Origin: CAYSNP01 sp964432485
GTDB lineage: Bacteria; Bacillota; Clostridia; Christensenellales; DTU072
DNA: 64,000 nt
Reading direction: 5' to 3'
Assembly: GCA_964432485.1 (NCBI GenBank)
Contig: CAYSNP010000002.1
Span: 1-64,000, forward strand
Shown: in pieces, positions 17,341 to 26,313 of the stretch
Layout: every line of letters starts with the position of its first letter
How positions within the stretch are numbered: position 1 is the first letter of the stretch
Position numbers and translations under genes: made by a program
Notes under the pieces: generated by a model
Databases searched by the model: none
Seen by the model: the letters and a program-made list of their open reading frames with translations, nothing else
What the model was told of the DNA's origin: nothing

Positions 17341-18005
17341 TTTAACACTGCCTTATAGCCTAGTCCCCATACAGTATGGATTTCATAATCCTCGCTTGCC
17401 GCTTTTTCTCTAAGTCTGCTAATATGGGTATCTACTGTCCTATCGTTAGATTCGTTATCAAAACCCCACAATTCGTTAAGCAGTTGCTCTCGTGAAAGTA
17501 TAATATCAGGATTGGATAAGAGCTTAAATAGCAATTGAAACTCCTTTTTGTTTAATTCAACTGCCTTGCCTTTTATCATCAAAGTTTGAGAATTGATATC
17601 AAGCAATGTATTTGGCAATTCTATTCTATTTTCGCTGTTAATCTTATACCGCCTTAACAGCGCCCTCACTCTTAAACATAGCTCTTTCATATGGATAGGT
17701 TTAACAAGATAATCATCAGCCCCGCAGTTAAACCCTTTTTCTTTATCCTCAATTGTTTCAAGGGCGGTAAGCATTAAGATAGGTATGTCTTTGTTTGTTT
17801 TCCTTATTTCTGCTGTAAGCTGATTGCCGTCCATACGGGGCATCATTATATCTGTTACTATCAAATCTATATATTCATTTCTAAAAGCGGCTAATGCCTC
17901 TATGCCATCACGACACTCGATGGTATAAAAACCGTCATTTTGTAATGTTTTTGCTATGGCATTTTTCAAGCAAGGCTCATCCTCTGCTATTAGAATCTTT
18001 AACAT
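17337..18005 (-). CDS. OmpR-family response regulator
   Basis: A 222-residue protein with a receiver domain (acidic pair ED at 8-9... phospho-acceptor Asp52 in IVTDIMMPRMDG, Lys in YLVKP) and a C-terminal winged helix (ELNKKEFQLLFKLLSN, NDRTVDTHISRLREK). It lies between the ABC fusion gene at 18061 (55 bp gap) and its kinase (4-base overlap), so the four genes form one operon. Its likely DNA site is the TTTAAAA/TTTAACA direct repeat found both ahead of its own operon and ahead of the heterodimeric exporter. Confidence 0.95.
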   Translation of the reverse strand: MLKILIAEDEPCLKNAIAKTLQNDGFYTIECRDGIEALAAFRNEYIDLIVTDIMMPRMDGNQLTAEIRKTNKDIPILMLTALETIEDKEKGFNCGADDYLVKPIHMKELCLRVRALLRRYKINSENRIELPNTLLDINSQTLMIKGKAVELNKKEFQLLFKLLSNPDIILSREQLLNELWGFDNESNDRTVDTHISRLREKAASEDYEIHTVWGLGYKAVLK

Positions 18006-18060
18006 ATTACTCTCTTTTTTATTTAATTATATAAATAAATGCTGTTATTGTCAATTTGGT

Positions 18061-20835
18061 CTATTCTGTCCTTAGTGCAAGCACAGGGTCTTTCTTAGCG
18101 GCTAATAGTGCGGGTATAAGCCCACTCGCGACCGTTATTACAAGAGATAGTCCGACAAGTAGAACCTCTTGCCACCAGACGGCTTGTAACAAATTAGAAA
18201 TTCCGAGTAACGAACTTATTATAGCGTTAGCGGGGAATATCAAAATCACACCGAGAGCAACTCCTATTATCCCTGAAATCAAGCCTATTATAAGGGTTTC
18301 AGCTATAAATACACTTGCCACATTCCCTCGGCTTGCGCCCAAAGAGCGGAGCAGCCCGATTTCCTTTATCCTGTCCTGCACTGAAATATAAAGTATTATA
18401 GCCACAAGCAGCATTGAAACTATGACCGCTATGACGGCTATGGCAATCAAAATATACGTTATTGTATCTATCATCGATTTCATAGACCTCGTCATTTCCG
18501 ATAGTTCATCGATGTAGGTAACCGTATAGTCAATGGTGGATTTTGATAGCTCCTCATCCGCATTTATTCGTGTATTGTACTCGCCAATATAAGCTATAAT
18601 TTTACTTTTACCTTCTATTGAAGAAGGATAGATATAGATACTTGAAGGCGTGTTTATATTTTTTGAATCAAGATTTGCGCTCATAAACTGCAAATATTCC
18701 GATTCGTCGAGAACAGCATCCGAGGTAACACTCTGAATTTTTAATTCGCCTGCTGCTGCTATATTAAGCAGTCCGATATCCTCCATAGCTAATGTTCCAG
18801 TAGCTACAAGTTCCATTAAATCCGCAGATGTTGCGGCCGTTATATCTAAGCCCGCATTGCTTATTATCGACTGTATTTCCAAAAGTCTTGATTGCTGTGT
18901 CAGGTATTTAATATATTCAGCTTCTTGGGCTTTTGCTACATCCGATTCGTTTGTCGTATTAATGATATATTCAGCAAGTGCTTGCGTATATCCAACAGCT
19001 CTCGCTATACAGCCGCCGCTTACACCCTCTTTTAACCTTACTATTCCCGACACTTTCAAGGTTAAGCCCTTCTCGCTTATCGTATTTTTCTTGTCGGAAA
19101 AATCAAAAAGTCCCGTAGCTTCATTATATGAATAATAATCTGACGGTATCATCAAGGTAAATTCTGAGCCTAAAAATTCGTTAAAATCGTATTCTTGTTT
19201 TATATCTATACCAGTCAGACCCGAAATCATAAGCTCCAGTATATTGACCTTACCCAAGCAAAACATCGTAAAGTCATCGATTTGGTTATACTCGTCAACT
19301 GCGATTACAACTTCTTTCATTCCCTCCGCTGTGGTGCAGTCGGGCAAATATCCGGCTAAAATATCGTACTGCGTATGCAATATATCTTTATCGTCAATCA
19401 TCATTGACCATGGGTTTAAACTATCCATCATTGTTCGCATTTGATTTTGCATGGTGTCGTCCATCCCACCGCCAAAAGAGCCCATCATTGAAAGGATGCT
19501 GTCGTAAACGGGGTTAATTCTCGTAAAGCTACTCCCTCTTCGCGAATATATATTAAGCCGCAGATTGTAGTCAGAGCGGACCGCTCCCCATTCGGGATTG
19601 AAGTTTTGCTCCATATCTTTAATGAATATCGAAATATCCGACTCTAATTTCAATTCCATATTTTCTGCCATTTTCTCGGGGTTGCTCCTATCAAACCCTG
19701 ACTCACGCATGGTGTCCATTGCGCCCAAAATAACCCGCGCCATATAGATGATTTCTTCATCGGTGTATTTTTCGCGCATTTCTTTATCGCTTCTAAATAG
19801 GTCTAGCATAGAATTTAGGTCTACTGAAGACATATCCATTTCGTTTTCCTCAAAGGCGTTTTTAAATATGTCAAAAATCGAGGATGTTTGACTGATAACC
19901 TGAATAGGGTATTTGCCCAGCGAATCTCTTTCATAAGCATCAATATAATGTGCGAAGCCGCTGTTCATTGCAAGTATCAAAACTATGCAAATTATGCTTA
20001 TACTTCCGGCAATCACGGTTAAAATCGACCGCCCCTTTTTATTTATCAGATTTGTGAAGCTAAGTTTTAGCGCCGTGCCGTAATTCATAGAAGCTTTGTT
20101 CTTTTTTATTGATTGAGTTTGCAGTGTGGAAATTGCCTTCTCAACGCTTGATTCTTTCAAGGTGTTTTGCTCATCGCTCACTACTATGCCGTCTTTCATT
20201 CGTATTATTCTGTCTGCAAACTCATTAGCAAGCTCCTGGTTATGCGTTACCATAATAACGAGACATTCTTTGGATATTGCTTTTAGAATAGCCATTATTT
20301 GTTTACTTGTGCCGCTATCAATCGCACCCGTCGGCTCATCCGCAAGCAGTATTTCTGGGCGGTTAACAATCGCCCGCGCTATCGCTACCCGCTGCATTTG
20401 TCCGCCCGAAAGCTGATTGGGTCGTTTGTGCGCTTGGTCGGCGAGCCCGACCTTTTCAAGAGCTTCCAGCGATCTTTGTCTTTTTTCTTTCGTGTCTACA
20501 CCTGAAAGCGTAAGCGCAAGCTCTACATTTCCAAGCACCGATAGGTGCGGGATGAGATTATATGTTTGAAAAACAAAACCTATGGAATGGTTGCGGTAAT
20601 TGTTCCAATCGGAATCTTTGTAGTCCTGGGTACTTTTCCCGTTTATAATCAAATCACCGCCCGTGCATCCGTCGAGCCCACCGATGATGTTCATCAACGT
20701 AGTTTTGCCACATCCAGAGGGTCCTAAAACAGCTACAAATTCTTTTTTGTTGAATATCGCCGTGACCCCGTTTAACGCATGTATTGTTTGTTCACCTATG
20801 ACATATTCTTTATTAATATTTACAGCTTGAAGCAT
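18061..20835 (-). CDS. ABC transporter, ATPase fused to FtsX-type permease (MacB-like), second copy
   Basis: A 924-residue single-chain transporter. An N-terminal ATPase of the LolD/MacB class (~1-225) has Walker A GPSGCGKTT, signature LSGGQMQR and Walker B ILLADEPTGAID. One membrane helix near 270-290, a large extracellular domain (~300-790) and three C-terminal membrane helices of the FtsX fold complete it (DRIKEIGLLRSLGASRGNV). The C-terminus AAKKDPVLALRTE is shared with the neighbour at 20860. Proteins of this build in Gram-positives act in antimicrobial-peptide or lipid handling together with two-component systems. Start ATG follows AGAAGGATTAAAC; the gap to the upstream gene is 24 bp. 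Confidence 0.9.
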   Translation of the reverse strand: MLQAVNINKEYVIGEQTIHALNGVTAIFNKKEFVAVLGPSGCGKTTLMNIIGGLDGCTGGDLIINGKSTQDYKDSDWNNYRNHSIGFVFQTYNLIPHLSVLGNVELALTLSGVDTKEKRQRSLEALEKVGLADQAHKRPNQLSGGQMQRVAIARAIVNRPEILLADEPTGAIDSGTSKQIMAILKAISKECLVIMVTHNQELANEFADRIIRMKDGIVVSDEQNTLKESSVEKAISTLQTQSIKKNKASMNYGTALKLSFTNLINKKGRSILTVIAGSISIICIVLILAMNSGFAHYIDAYERDSLGKYPIQVISQTSSIFDIFKNAFEENEMDMSSVDLNSMLDLFRSDKEMREKYTDEEIIYMARVILGAMDTMRESGFDRSNPEKMAENMELKLESDISIFIKDMEQNFNPEWGAVRSDYNLRLNIYSRRGSSFTRINPVYDSILSMMGSFGGGMDDTMQNQMRTMMDSLNPWSMMIDDKDILHTQYDILAGYLPDCTTAEGMKEVVIAVDEYNQIDDFTMFCLGKVNILELMISGLTGIDIKQEYDFNEFLGSEFTLMIPSDYYSYNEATGLFDFSDKKNTISEKGLTLKVSGIVRLKEGVSGGCIARAVGYTQALAEYIINTTNESDVAKAQEAEYIKYLTQQSRLLEIQSIISNAGLDITAATSADLMELVATGTLAMEDIGLLNIAAAGELKIQSVTSDAVLDESEYLQFMSANLDSKNINTPSSIYIYPSSIEGKSKIIAYIGEYNTRINADEELSKSTIDYTVTYIDELSEMTRSMKSMIDTITYILIAIAVIAVIVSMLLVAIILYISVQDRIKEIGLLRSLGASRGNVASVFIAETLIIGLISGIIGVALGVILIFPANAIISSLLGISNLLQAVWWQEVLLVGLSLVITVASGLIPALLAAKKDPVLALRTE

Positions 20836-20859
20836 GTTTAATCCTTCTTATGATTTTTG

Positions 20860-23175
20860 TTACTCTGTCCTTAGTGCAAGCACAGGGTCTTTCTTAGCGG
20901 CACTGCGGGCAGGTATTAAGCCGCCAATCAGTGTCAAAGACATACTGCCTGCAACCAAAGCCAATGCGTATAATATAGGTAGACTCACAATACCTGATAC
21001 GCCTACAAGTGAGGATATAATAAGGTTTAGCGGTATTGACAGCACATATGTTATGGTAACGCCAAACAGCCCTGCTATAAAGCCTATAATTAAAGTTTCG
21101 GCATTGAATATCCTTGAAATATCTTTTTTTCTTGCCCCTATTGCTCTTAGTATGCCTATTTCTTTTGTTCGCTCCACTACCGAAACATATGTTATTATGC
21201 CAATCATTATAGTAGACACAACTAAAGATACAGCCGCAAGAGCTGTCAAAATAATAGTAATAGTATTGATTAAAGTTGAAATCATACTGGTAATAGTTTC
21301 TGCTAAGTCACTATAAATTATTTGTTCCGCCTCAAGGTGGTCTGCATTGTACAAGTCAAGATAATCTTTTATTTTATCTTTAGCTTGAAAGTCAGCAGGA
21401 TATATCTGAACACCGGTAGGTATAGCGCTTGCGCCTATCTGTTGCATAACGCTTTCGTATTTATCAGATGCTTTGCCGCTAAACTCCGCTCCTGTAAGAA
21501 CATTCTTTGTATCACCTAACTCACTTTGTGCAATTGCCACATCTGAGTTGGCGGCGCTTGCAAGCATTGTTTCTGTAAGTGCTGTTGTATAAACTATACC
21601 GCTTGATAATAGTTCTGAAGAAGAAGATTCCTTAACACGCATAATACCTACAATGGTTAGTTCAATATTATTAGGGTTGTTATACATTGCCTCATAGTTA
21701 GTGTCAGCTATAAAAACGCCGTTGTTTTCTGTGTAATAATCATTGTTATTAATTACTTTATATGTTTTACCAAGCAGAGCAGAAAACTTGTAGTTCTCTG
21801 CTACTGCAATCCCCAAAGCCTCTAATGCTTTAACATCCAAACGGTTGTAACTGTCTACAACCAAAGCAACTTCATTTGTATTAGATGGAAAGGTCCCTCC
21901 ATTTTCTAAAATTTCGTATTGGCTCTTTATAAAATCTTCACTATCAGGCATTTCGTTAAAATAACTGCCGGAGCCTAGAAAACTTGAGTTTTTACCTGTT
22001 TCAATCTTTTTATATTCGCCATTATCCGCTTGCACAATCACAGGCATATTTAAACTGTACGAATAAGAGATAGCATTGTAAAGAGATTTATCCATAGAGT
22101 TAAGGTAATCAATGTAGTCTTGCGTTATCAAATTGGTGTGAGTTCTTCTATTTGCGCTAGAATCATAAGAATATATTGTGTCGCCTTTAGGGAATTTTTC
22201 AGCTTCTTCTCTATTCTCCATAGGCATACTGCCATCAAAGGATGTTGCAGTTTGCGAAATAGTAATTGGAAACCCTGCCAAAGCATCAGATTGCATACTG
22301 CTGACATAAGTTGACATACCGCTTGAGATAGCAAGCACAAGGGCGACGCCTATAATTCCTATGCTGCCTGCAATAGAGGTCATTATTGTACGCTTCTTCT
22401 TTGTCATTAAGTTTTTGAAACTTAATTTTATTGCCATTAGCCACGACATAGAAGTCTTTGTAGTTATTAGCGGTTTTTCTTTTTCTGTCACCAATTCATG
22501 CGAGGGGTTAGAGTCGCTGGTAATTAACCCATCTTTTAGTTGTATAACTCTATCGCTATATTTTTTGGAAATTTCTTGATTATGAGTTACCATAATAACA
22601 TGGCGTGTTTTGCTTATCTCCTTTAATATATCCATAATCTGCATGCTGGTTTCAGAGTCAAGAGCACCCGTAGGCTCATCAGCAAGGATAACTCTTGGAT
22701 TGTTTATAAGTGCCCTTGCAATGGCAACACGCTGCATTTGTCCGCCGGAAAGTTGATTGGGTTTCTTATAAGTTTGGTCGGCAAGACCCATTGATGCTAA
22801 AACCTGTCTAGCACGCTCTTTTCTCTCCTCAGGAGAAACACCTGAGAGAGTAAGCGCAATTGCAACATTATCCAGCACATTAAGATGAGATATTAAATTA
22901 TATGTTTGAAAAACAAAACCTATGGTGCTATTGCGATAGGCATCCCATTCGTTGTCATTAAAGTCTTTGGTAGATTTACCGTCTATTAAAAGCTCGCCGC
23001 TTGTATACTTATCCAGTCCGCCAATTATATTTAGCAAAGTAGTTTTTCCGCAACCACTAGGCCCTAAAATGGAAACAAACTCCGGCTGGGAAAACTGTAT
23101 ATCAACTCCGTTTAGCGCATGGACGGCATTGCTTGAGTCGCCGTAAACTTTAGTAATGTTCTTTAATTGCAACAT
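20860..23175 (-). CDS. ABC transporter, ATPase fused to FtsX-type permease (MacB-like), first copy
   Basis: A 771-residue paralogue of the protein at 18061. The ATPase (~1-225) has GPSGCGKTT, LSGGQMQR and VILADEPTGALD; one membrane helix lies at ~265-285, then an extracellular domain (~290-640) and three C-terminal helices with RTKEIGILRAIGARKKDI. The outside domain is ~150 residues shorter than in the neighbour and little related, suggesting that the pair differ in partner or ligand. It is the first gene of the operon with a two-component system. Start ATG follows AGGAGT; operator B lies ahead. Short patches of DNA (for example 38 bp near the 3' ends) are identical in the two genes. Confidence 0.9.
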   Translation of the reverse strand: MLQLKNITKVYGDSSNAVHALNGVDIQFSQPEFVSILGPSGCGKTTLLNIIGGLDKYTSGELLIDGKSTKDFNDNEWDAYRNSTIGFVFQTYNLISHLNVLDNVAIALTLSGVSPEERKERARQVLASMGLADQTYKKPNQLSGGQMQRVAIARALINNPRVILADEPTGALDSETSMQIMDILKEISKTRHVIMVTHNQEISKKYSDRVIQLKDGLITSDSNPSHELVTEKEKPLITTKTSMSWLMAIKLSFKNLMTKKKRTIMTSIAGSIGIIGVALVLAISSGMSTYVSSMQSDALAGFPITISQTATSFDGSMPMENREEAEKFPKGDTIYSYDSSANRRTHTNLITQDYIDYLNSMDKSLYNAISYSYSLNMPVIVQADNGEYKKIETGKNSSFLGSGSYFNEMPDSEDFIKSQYEILENGGTFPSNTNEVALVVDSYNRLDVKALEALGIAVAENYKFSALLGKTYKVINNNDYYTENNGVFIADTNYEAMYNNPNNIELTIVGIMRVKESSSSELLSSGIVYTTALTETMLASAANSDVAIAQSELGDTKNVLTGAEFSGKASDKYESVMQQIGASAIPTGVQIYPADFQAKDKIKDYLDLYNADHLEAEQIIYSDLAETITSMISTLINTITIILTALAAVSLVVSTIMIGIITYVSVVERTKEIGILRAIGARKKDISRIFNAETLIIGFIAGLFGVTITYVLSIPLNLIISSLVGVSGIVSLPILYALALVAGSMSLTLIGGLIPARSAAKKDPVLALRTE

Positions 23176-23212
23176 TTAATACTTACTCCTTTGTTAGTAA
23201 TCTTACAGCTTT

Positions 23213-23245
23213 ATTATAAGTTATAAATGTTAAAAAACTTTTAAA
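23213..23245 (-). promoter_or_regulatory. Operator B with -10 box, upstream of the ABC/two-component operon
   Basis: On the minus strand the direct repeat TTTAAAA (23245-23239) and TTTAACA (23234-23228) with 11-bp spacing stands 9 bp upstream of TATAAT (23218-23213). The start codon is at 23175. Spacing and sequence match operator A. The likely binding protein is the OmpR-type regulator encoded in this operon, making it autoregulated. Confidence 0.7.
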
Positions 23246-23273
23246 ATCACTTTTCAATTACTATTATATTTGA

Positions 23274-23585
23274 CTAAAGGCACAATTCAAAAACATCCTC
23301 AAAGAAAATCTTATTGTTATCTATCGTAATATATTTAAAGGGCAAGTTTTTTTCGTTTACTTGTCCGCTAAAGGTGATATAGTGACCGTTGCGGTAAAAG
23401 GTAACGGTAACGCTTGCGCCTTTTTCTAATTTTTGCAGTATTAAAGAAAGTTTTGCTTTTTGCTCTTCGGATAGCTCGCTTTTTTGCACTCTTGCCAGCT
23501 TTTGCTCTTTTGCCCTTAACGCTTCTTGCAAGCCTTTCATTGCATCAAAGGGCATAAATTGGGCGGCTCTGCTTGCTTTATTCAC
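23274..23585 (-). CDS. YolD-like protein
   Basis: A 103-residue protein starting at GTG, chosen because GGAGGG lies 7 bp upstream; a TTG five codons earlier lies within that site. It has the YolD-family N-terminal segment (NKASRAAQFMPFDAMKGLQEAL, compare the WAPFDAL core of the family) and a small beta-rich C-terminus. YolD-like proteins are regularly encoded next to Y-family polymerases in Firmicutes and are thought to act with them in the damage response. The gene overlaps the end of the polymerase gene by 8 bp. Confidence 0.8.
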   Translation of the reverse strand: MNKASRAAQFMPFDAMKGLQEALRAKEQKLARVQKSELSEEQKAKLSLILQKLEKGASVTVTFYRNGHYITFSGQVNEKNLPFKYITIDNNKIFFEDVFELCL

Positions 23586-24837
23586 TGTTATGCCCTCCAA
23601 TTTGTGTATTTCTTATCCTTGCTGTGGCATCCGCTTGCAAGTCCATTGCCCTAAGCATAGCGTTTTTGCCAAACTTATCTTTAATGTACAGTGCCGCTTG
23701 CTCGCATCTTTTTTCTTTTTCTATACGCTCAAAATCGGTAAAAAAGTCATAGCCTTCGCATTCTTGCCCGCAAAGGTTGCCAAAAGAGATAGATAACCGC
23801 CTGATAGGTATATTTTTTATGGCGGTCTTTTCAAAAAGCTCTTTAACATAGCCGCTCACTATAGAAAATATATTGGTAACCTCCGCCATTCTGGCAGAGC
23901 CGCCCGTAGGAGGGTGCGCCTCTTTGGAGTAGCCTATCCCCAGCCATATATTGCGGGTAACAAGCCCTTCCCTTAACATTTGTTGACAGCCGGCAAGCGC
24001 CATTTCCTGTATTACCAAGCTTGCCTGTTCAAAAGAATAGTCTTTAAGCAATATTTGTGAGTTAGAAATAGATTTGCTTTTGGTTTTATACGCTTTAACA
24101 TCCGCTATGGTGCAGCTTTCTCTGCCCCAAGCATGGTCTATCAACAGTTCTGCATTAATGCCAAAAGTCTTATACAACAGTTGCTCAGGCGCAAGTGCCA
24201 CCCCTTTCATATCGGTTATGCCAAAACGGGCAAGCCTTGCCGCTGTGCCTCTTGCCACTTGCCAAAAATCGGTTATGGGCCTATGTTCCCAAAGGGTTGC
24301 CCTATACAGCGGCTCATTAAGGTAGCCCATATGCTCTTTGGACTTTTTTGCGGTAATGTCAAGCGCAATCTTTGCCAAATATAAGTTAGTGCCTATGCCT
24401 ACCGTAGAGGGGATATGTAGCCTACGGGCAATTTCGTCCACTAATTTGGCGGCAAACTCTTTAGGGGTTAAATTGTATACCCTAAGATAGCTGGTGGCGT
24501 CTATAAAGGACTCGTCAATGGAATAAGTATGAATATCGTCCTTGCTGATATAGTTAAGATAAATCTCATAAATATCTGCCGCATACTCTATATATTTGCT
24601 CATTCGGGGCTTGGCGGCAATATACTTAATATAAGGCGGAATCTCAAATAAGCGGCATCTGCCGCCCACTCCTTGCGCCTTTAATTTCGGGCTAACCGCA
24701 AGGCATAACGCTCCCTTGCCCCTGCTTGCATCCGCTACCACCAAATTGGTTTCAAAAGGATTAAGCCCGCGCTCGGCGCACTCCACAGAAGCATAAAACG
24801 CCTTCATATCAATACAAAAATATGTCCTTTGCTCCAT
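23578..24837 (-). CDS. Y-family DNA polymerase (UmuC/UvrX type)
   Basis: A 419-residue lesion-bypass polymerase. Palm motifs are visible: FCIDMKAFYASVE near the start (metal-binding Asp), SPKLKAQGVG, and YSIDESFID with the catalytic Asp-Glu. The thumb and little-finger regions follow (FGITDMKGVA helix-hairpin-helix, then RRLSISFGNL). Length and the YolD partner fit the Firmicute UvrX/UmuC subgroup rather than classical DinB. A consensus promoter with an SOS box in its spacer lies ~57 bp upstream, so expression should be LexA controlled. Confidence 0.92.
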   Translation of the reverse strand: MEQRTYFCIDMKAFYASVECAERGLNPFETNLVVADASRGKGALCLAVSPKLKAQGVGGRCRLFEIPPYIKYIAAKPRMSKYIEYAADIYEIYLNYISKDDIHTYSIDESFIDATSYLRVYNLTPKEFAAKLVDEIARRLHIPSTVGIGTNLYLAKIALDITAKKSKEHMGYLNEPLYRATLWEHRPITDFWQVARGTAARLARFGITDMKGVALAPEQLLYKTFGINAELLIDHAWGRESCTIADVKAYKTKSKSISNSQILLKDYSFEQASLVIQEMALAGCQQMLREGLVTRNIWLGIGYSKEAHPPTGGSARMAEVTNIFSIVSGYVKELFEKTAIKNIPIRRLSISFGNLCGQECEGYDFFTDFERIEKEKRCEQAALYIKDKFGKNAMLRAMDLQADATARIRNTQIGGHNSE

Positions 24838-24893
24838 ATATCTTACCGCTTTTATCCTAAAATCTTATACCTAAATTATATTTTGGTACATCA

Positions 24894-24923
24894 ATTATAG
24901 AACAAGCGTTCGCATATTGTCAA
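24894..24923 (-). promoter_or_regulatory. Perfect sigma-A promoter with SOS (LexA) box in the spacer
   Basis: Minus strand TTGACA (24923-24918), 18-bp spacer, TATAAT (24899-24894). The spacer contains CGAACGCTTGTTC (24912-24900), which has the GAAC-N4-GTTC core of the Gram-positive LexA/DinR box. A repressor there would cover the -10 side of the promoter. It drives the polymerase-YolD pair. Confidence 0.8.
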
Positions 24924-25124
24924 TGGTCTGCCACTGGGAAATATTACAAGCAAGCTGTTAAAAAGTCATTGTTCCTTGTACTACTTACTTTCACTCAAGC
25001 TGTGCTGTTGCGATATATCAGATTGCAACTTGATAAAAGATATTTTTGGCAAAATACCCTTGTTAATCGGCTCGACGCCAGAAAAGTTATTGAGAAATCC
25101 ATTAGCCTGCATTCTGCCCCCATT
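24924..25124. other. Gap without recognised gene
   Basis: About 200 bp between the polymerase promoter and the 3' end of the methyltransferase gene. Two overlapping short open frames on the plus strand use TTG/ATG starts without ribosome binding sites and have no recognisable sequence. I see no RNA gene or clear terminator here. Confidence 0.4.
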
Positions 25125-25886
25125 CTATCTTTTATATGTCTTCATAAGCAAAAAATTCGGCTTATCTAAATCTTTTTCATAATGGGGTAACCGCTTGATT
25201 GTTTCTTCCGTCGGTACGGTTTCAATCATCCTTTCGATTACAAAGCCATTATCTATAAGCGCATTTACTATTTCCGAAAATGGTCTGTGATACTTTATGA
25301 CTTTATCGACAATCCATGCGGTGCTACGCTGTCCACTTCTCATATAGCCCATGAGATTGTAATGCATTACATTTCTATTTTTATCCCTCGTCCAACTTGC
25401 CCCGGCAGGCGGTGCTGTCGTAAGAGGATGCTCCTGCGAAAATATGAAAACGCCACCCTCTACAAGTATTCTGTTGACACTTGCCACAAAATTGTCAAAA
25501 TCCTTTATATAATGTACCGCCAGCGAACTAAATACGACATCAAAGTGTCCGTCAACGTGGGACAAATCGCTCATATCAGCACTAACAAACTCAATCCCTA
25601 TATTCTCATTTTTAGCGACCTCAAGCATCTTTTCGGATATATCAATCCCTACCACTCTTGAGGCTCCGAGGCATTTAAATTTAGCACAGTTTTCACCATA
25701 ACCACAACCGAGATCAAGTACGGCTTTACCTGTTAAATCCGGTGCAAGCGAAAAGAGTGCGAGCTTTTCTTCGAGGATATTGGCACTGTCGGGATTGTCG
25801 CGCAACTTTTTATATCCATCAAAAAATGTTTTATTATCGTAGATGTTCTGCGAAGGGTTCTTTAATTTATCATCATCGATCATCAT
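25125..25886 (-). CDS. Class I SAM-dependent methyltransferase
   Basis: I start at the ATG 6 bp after GAGGAGG, giving 253 residues. The Rossmann-type SAM-binding motif AVLDLGCGYGENCAKF lies near residue 60, followed by VVGIDISEKMLEVA (acidic residue binding the ribose) and VSADMSDL, FDVVFSSLAVHYI. This is the pattern of the Methyltransf_11 family (UbiE-like). The substrate is unknown; small-molecule or drug methylation is possible. Its promoter region carries an inverted repeat that could bind a repressor, but no regulator gene is adjacent. Confidence 0.88.
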   Translation of the reverse strand: MMIDDDKLKNPSQNIYDNKTFFDGYKKLRDNPDSANILEEKLALFSLAPDLTGKAVLDLGCGYGENCAKFKCLGASRVVGIDISEKMLEVAKNENIGIEFVSADMSDLSHVDGHFDVVFSSLAVHYIKDFDNFVASVNRILVEGGVFIFSQEHPLTTAPPAGASWTRDKNRNVMHYNLMGYMRSGQRSTAWIVDKVIKYHRPFSEIVNALIDNGFVIERMIETVPTEETIKRLPHYEKDLDKPNFLLMKTYKR

Positions 25887-25920
25887 TTTATGCCTCCTCA
25901 TTGTAGAAATGCATTCGTAT

Positions 25921-25979
25921 ATATTATAGTTATTTAGTTGATTTGTCAATACAAATAGACTAATTTAGTTATCACTAAA
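25921..25979 (-). promoter_or_regulatory. Promoter and inverted-repeat operator of the methyltransferase gene
   Basis: Minus strand TTGACA (25949-25944) with TAATAT (25926-25921) after 17 bp, or TATAAT (25928-25923) after 15 bp. Upstream, TTTAGT-TATC-ACTAAA (25964-25979) is a perfect 6-bp inverted repeat, and TTTAGTT recurs near 25933. This suggests a dimeric repressor or activator site. Confidence 0.5.
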
Positions 25980-26068
25980 AAAAGCACTCCACTGCTATGA
26001 AGTGTGCGATTAGCATATAGCTATCCACAGAGCAGAGCAACTTAAAGGCTATTTTCTTTCAAAAGGTA

Positions 26069-26098
26069 TTGTTAAAATTACTCACTTAATGCTATACT
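26069..26098 (+). promoter_or_regulatory. Promoter for the nucleotidase/TIR-like pair
   Basis: TTGTTA (26069-26074), 18-bp spacer, TATACT (26093-26098). Transcription from here would run ~200 bp through a decayed fragment before reaching the nucleotidase gene at 26314. Confidence 0.45.
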
Positions 26099-26114
26099 AA
26101 TAATATGTTTTTTA

Positions 26115-26312
26115 GTTTGAGGTTAAATGTGAAGTTAAGGATGAGTTCAAGACACCAAGATTAAAAACAATTACCTTTCAGCAGTACGAAAGAGTGCCAC
26201 GGATAATATAAATATAAAGACATTGATAAAATTGCTTTAAAAGACAAAATCAATGATGTCAGTCCATCACAATTTTGTTGCGATGGCTACGAAAGTAATG
26301 CATGGAGGACTA
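26115..26312 (+). pseudogene. Possible decayed gene fragment
   Basis: Two short protein-like stretches in different frames follow each other: one reads VKDEFKTPRLKTITFQQYER (about 26133-26192), the other, starting at about 26211, reads DIDKIALKDKINDVSPSQF and ends WRTK with a stop at about 26316. No start codon and a frame change between them suggest the remains of one small gene. I do not recognise its family. It lies directly ahead of the nucleotidase gene in an accessory patch. Confidence 0.3.
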
Positions 26313-26313
26313 A

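Noticed and set aside
24969..25169. Overlapping short open frames on the plus strand
   Set aside because: Weak starts, no ribosome binding site, no recognisable sequence, and overlap with the 3' end of the methyltransferase gene.
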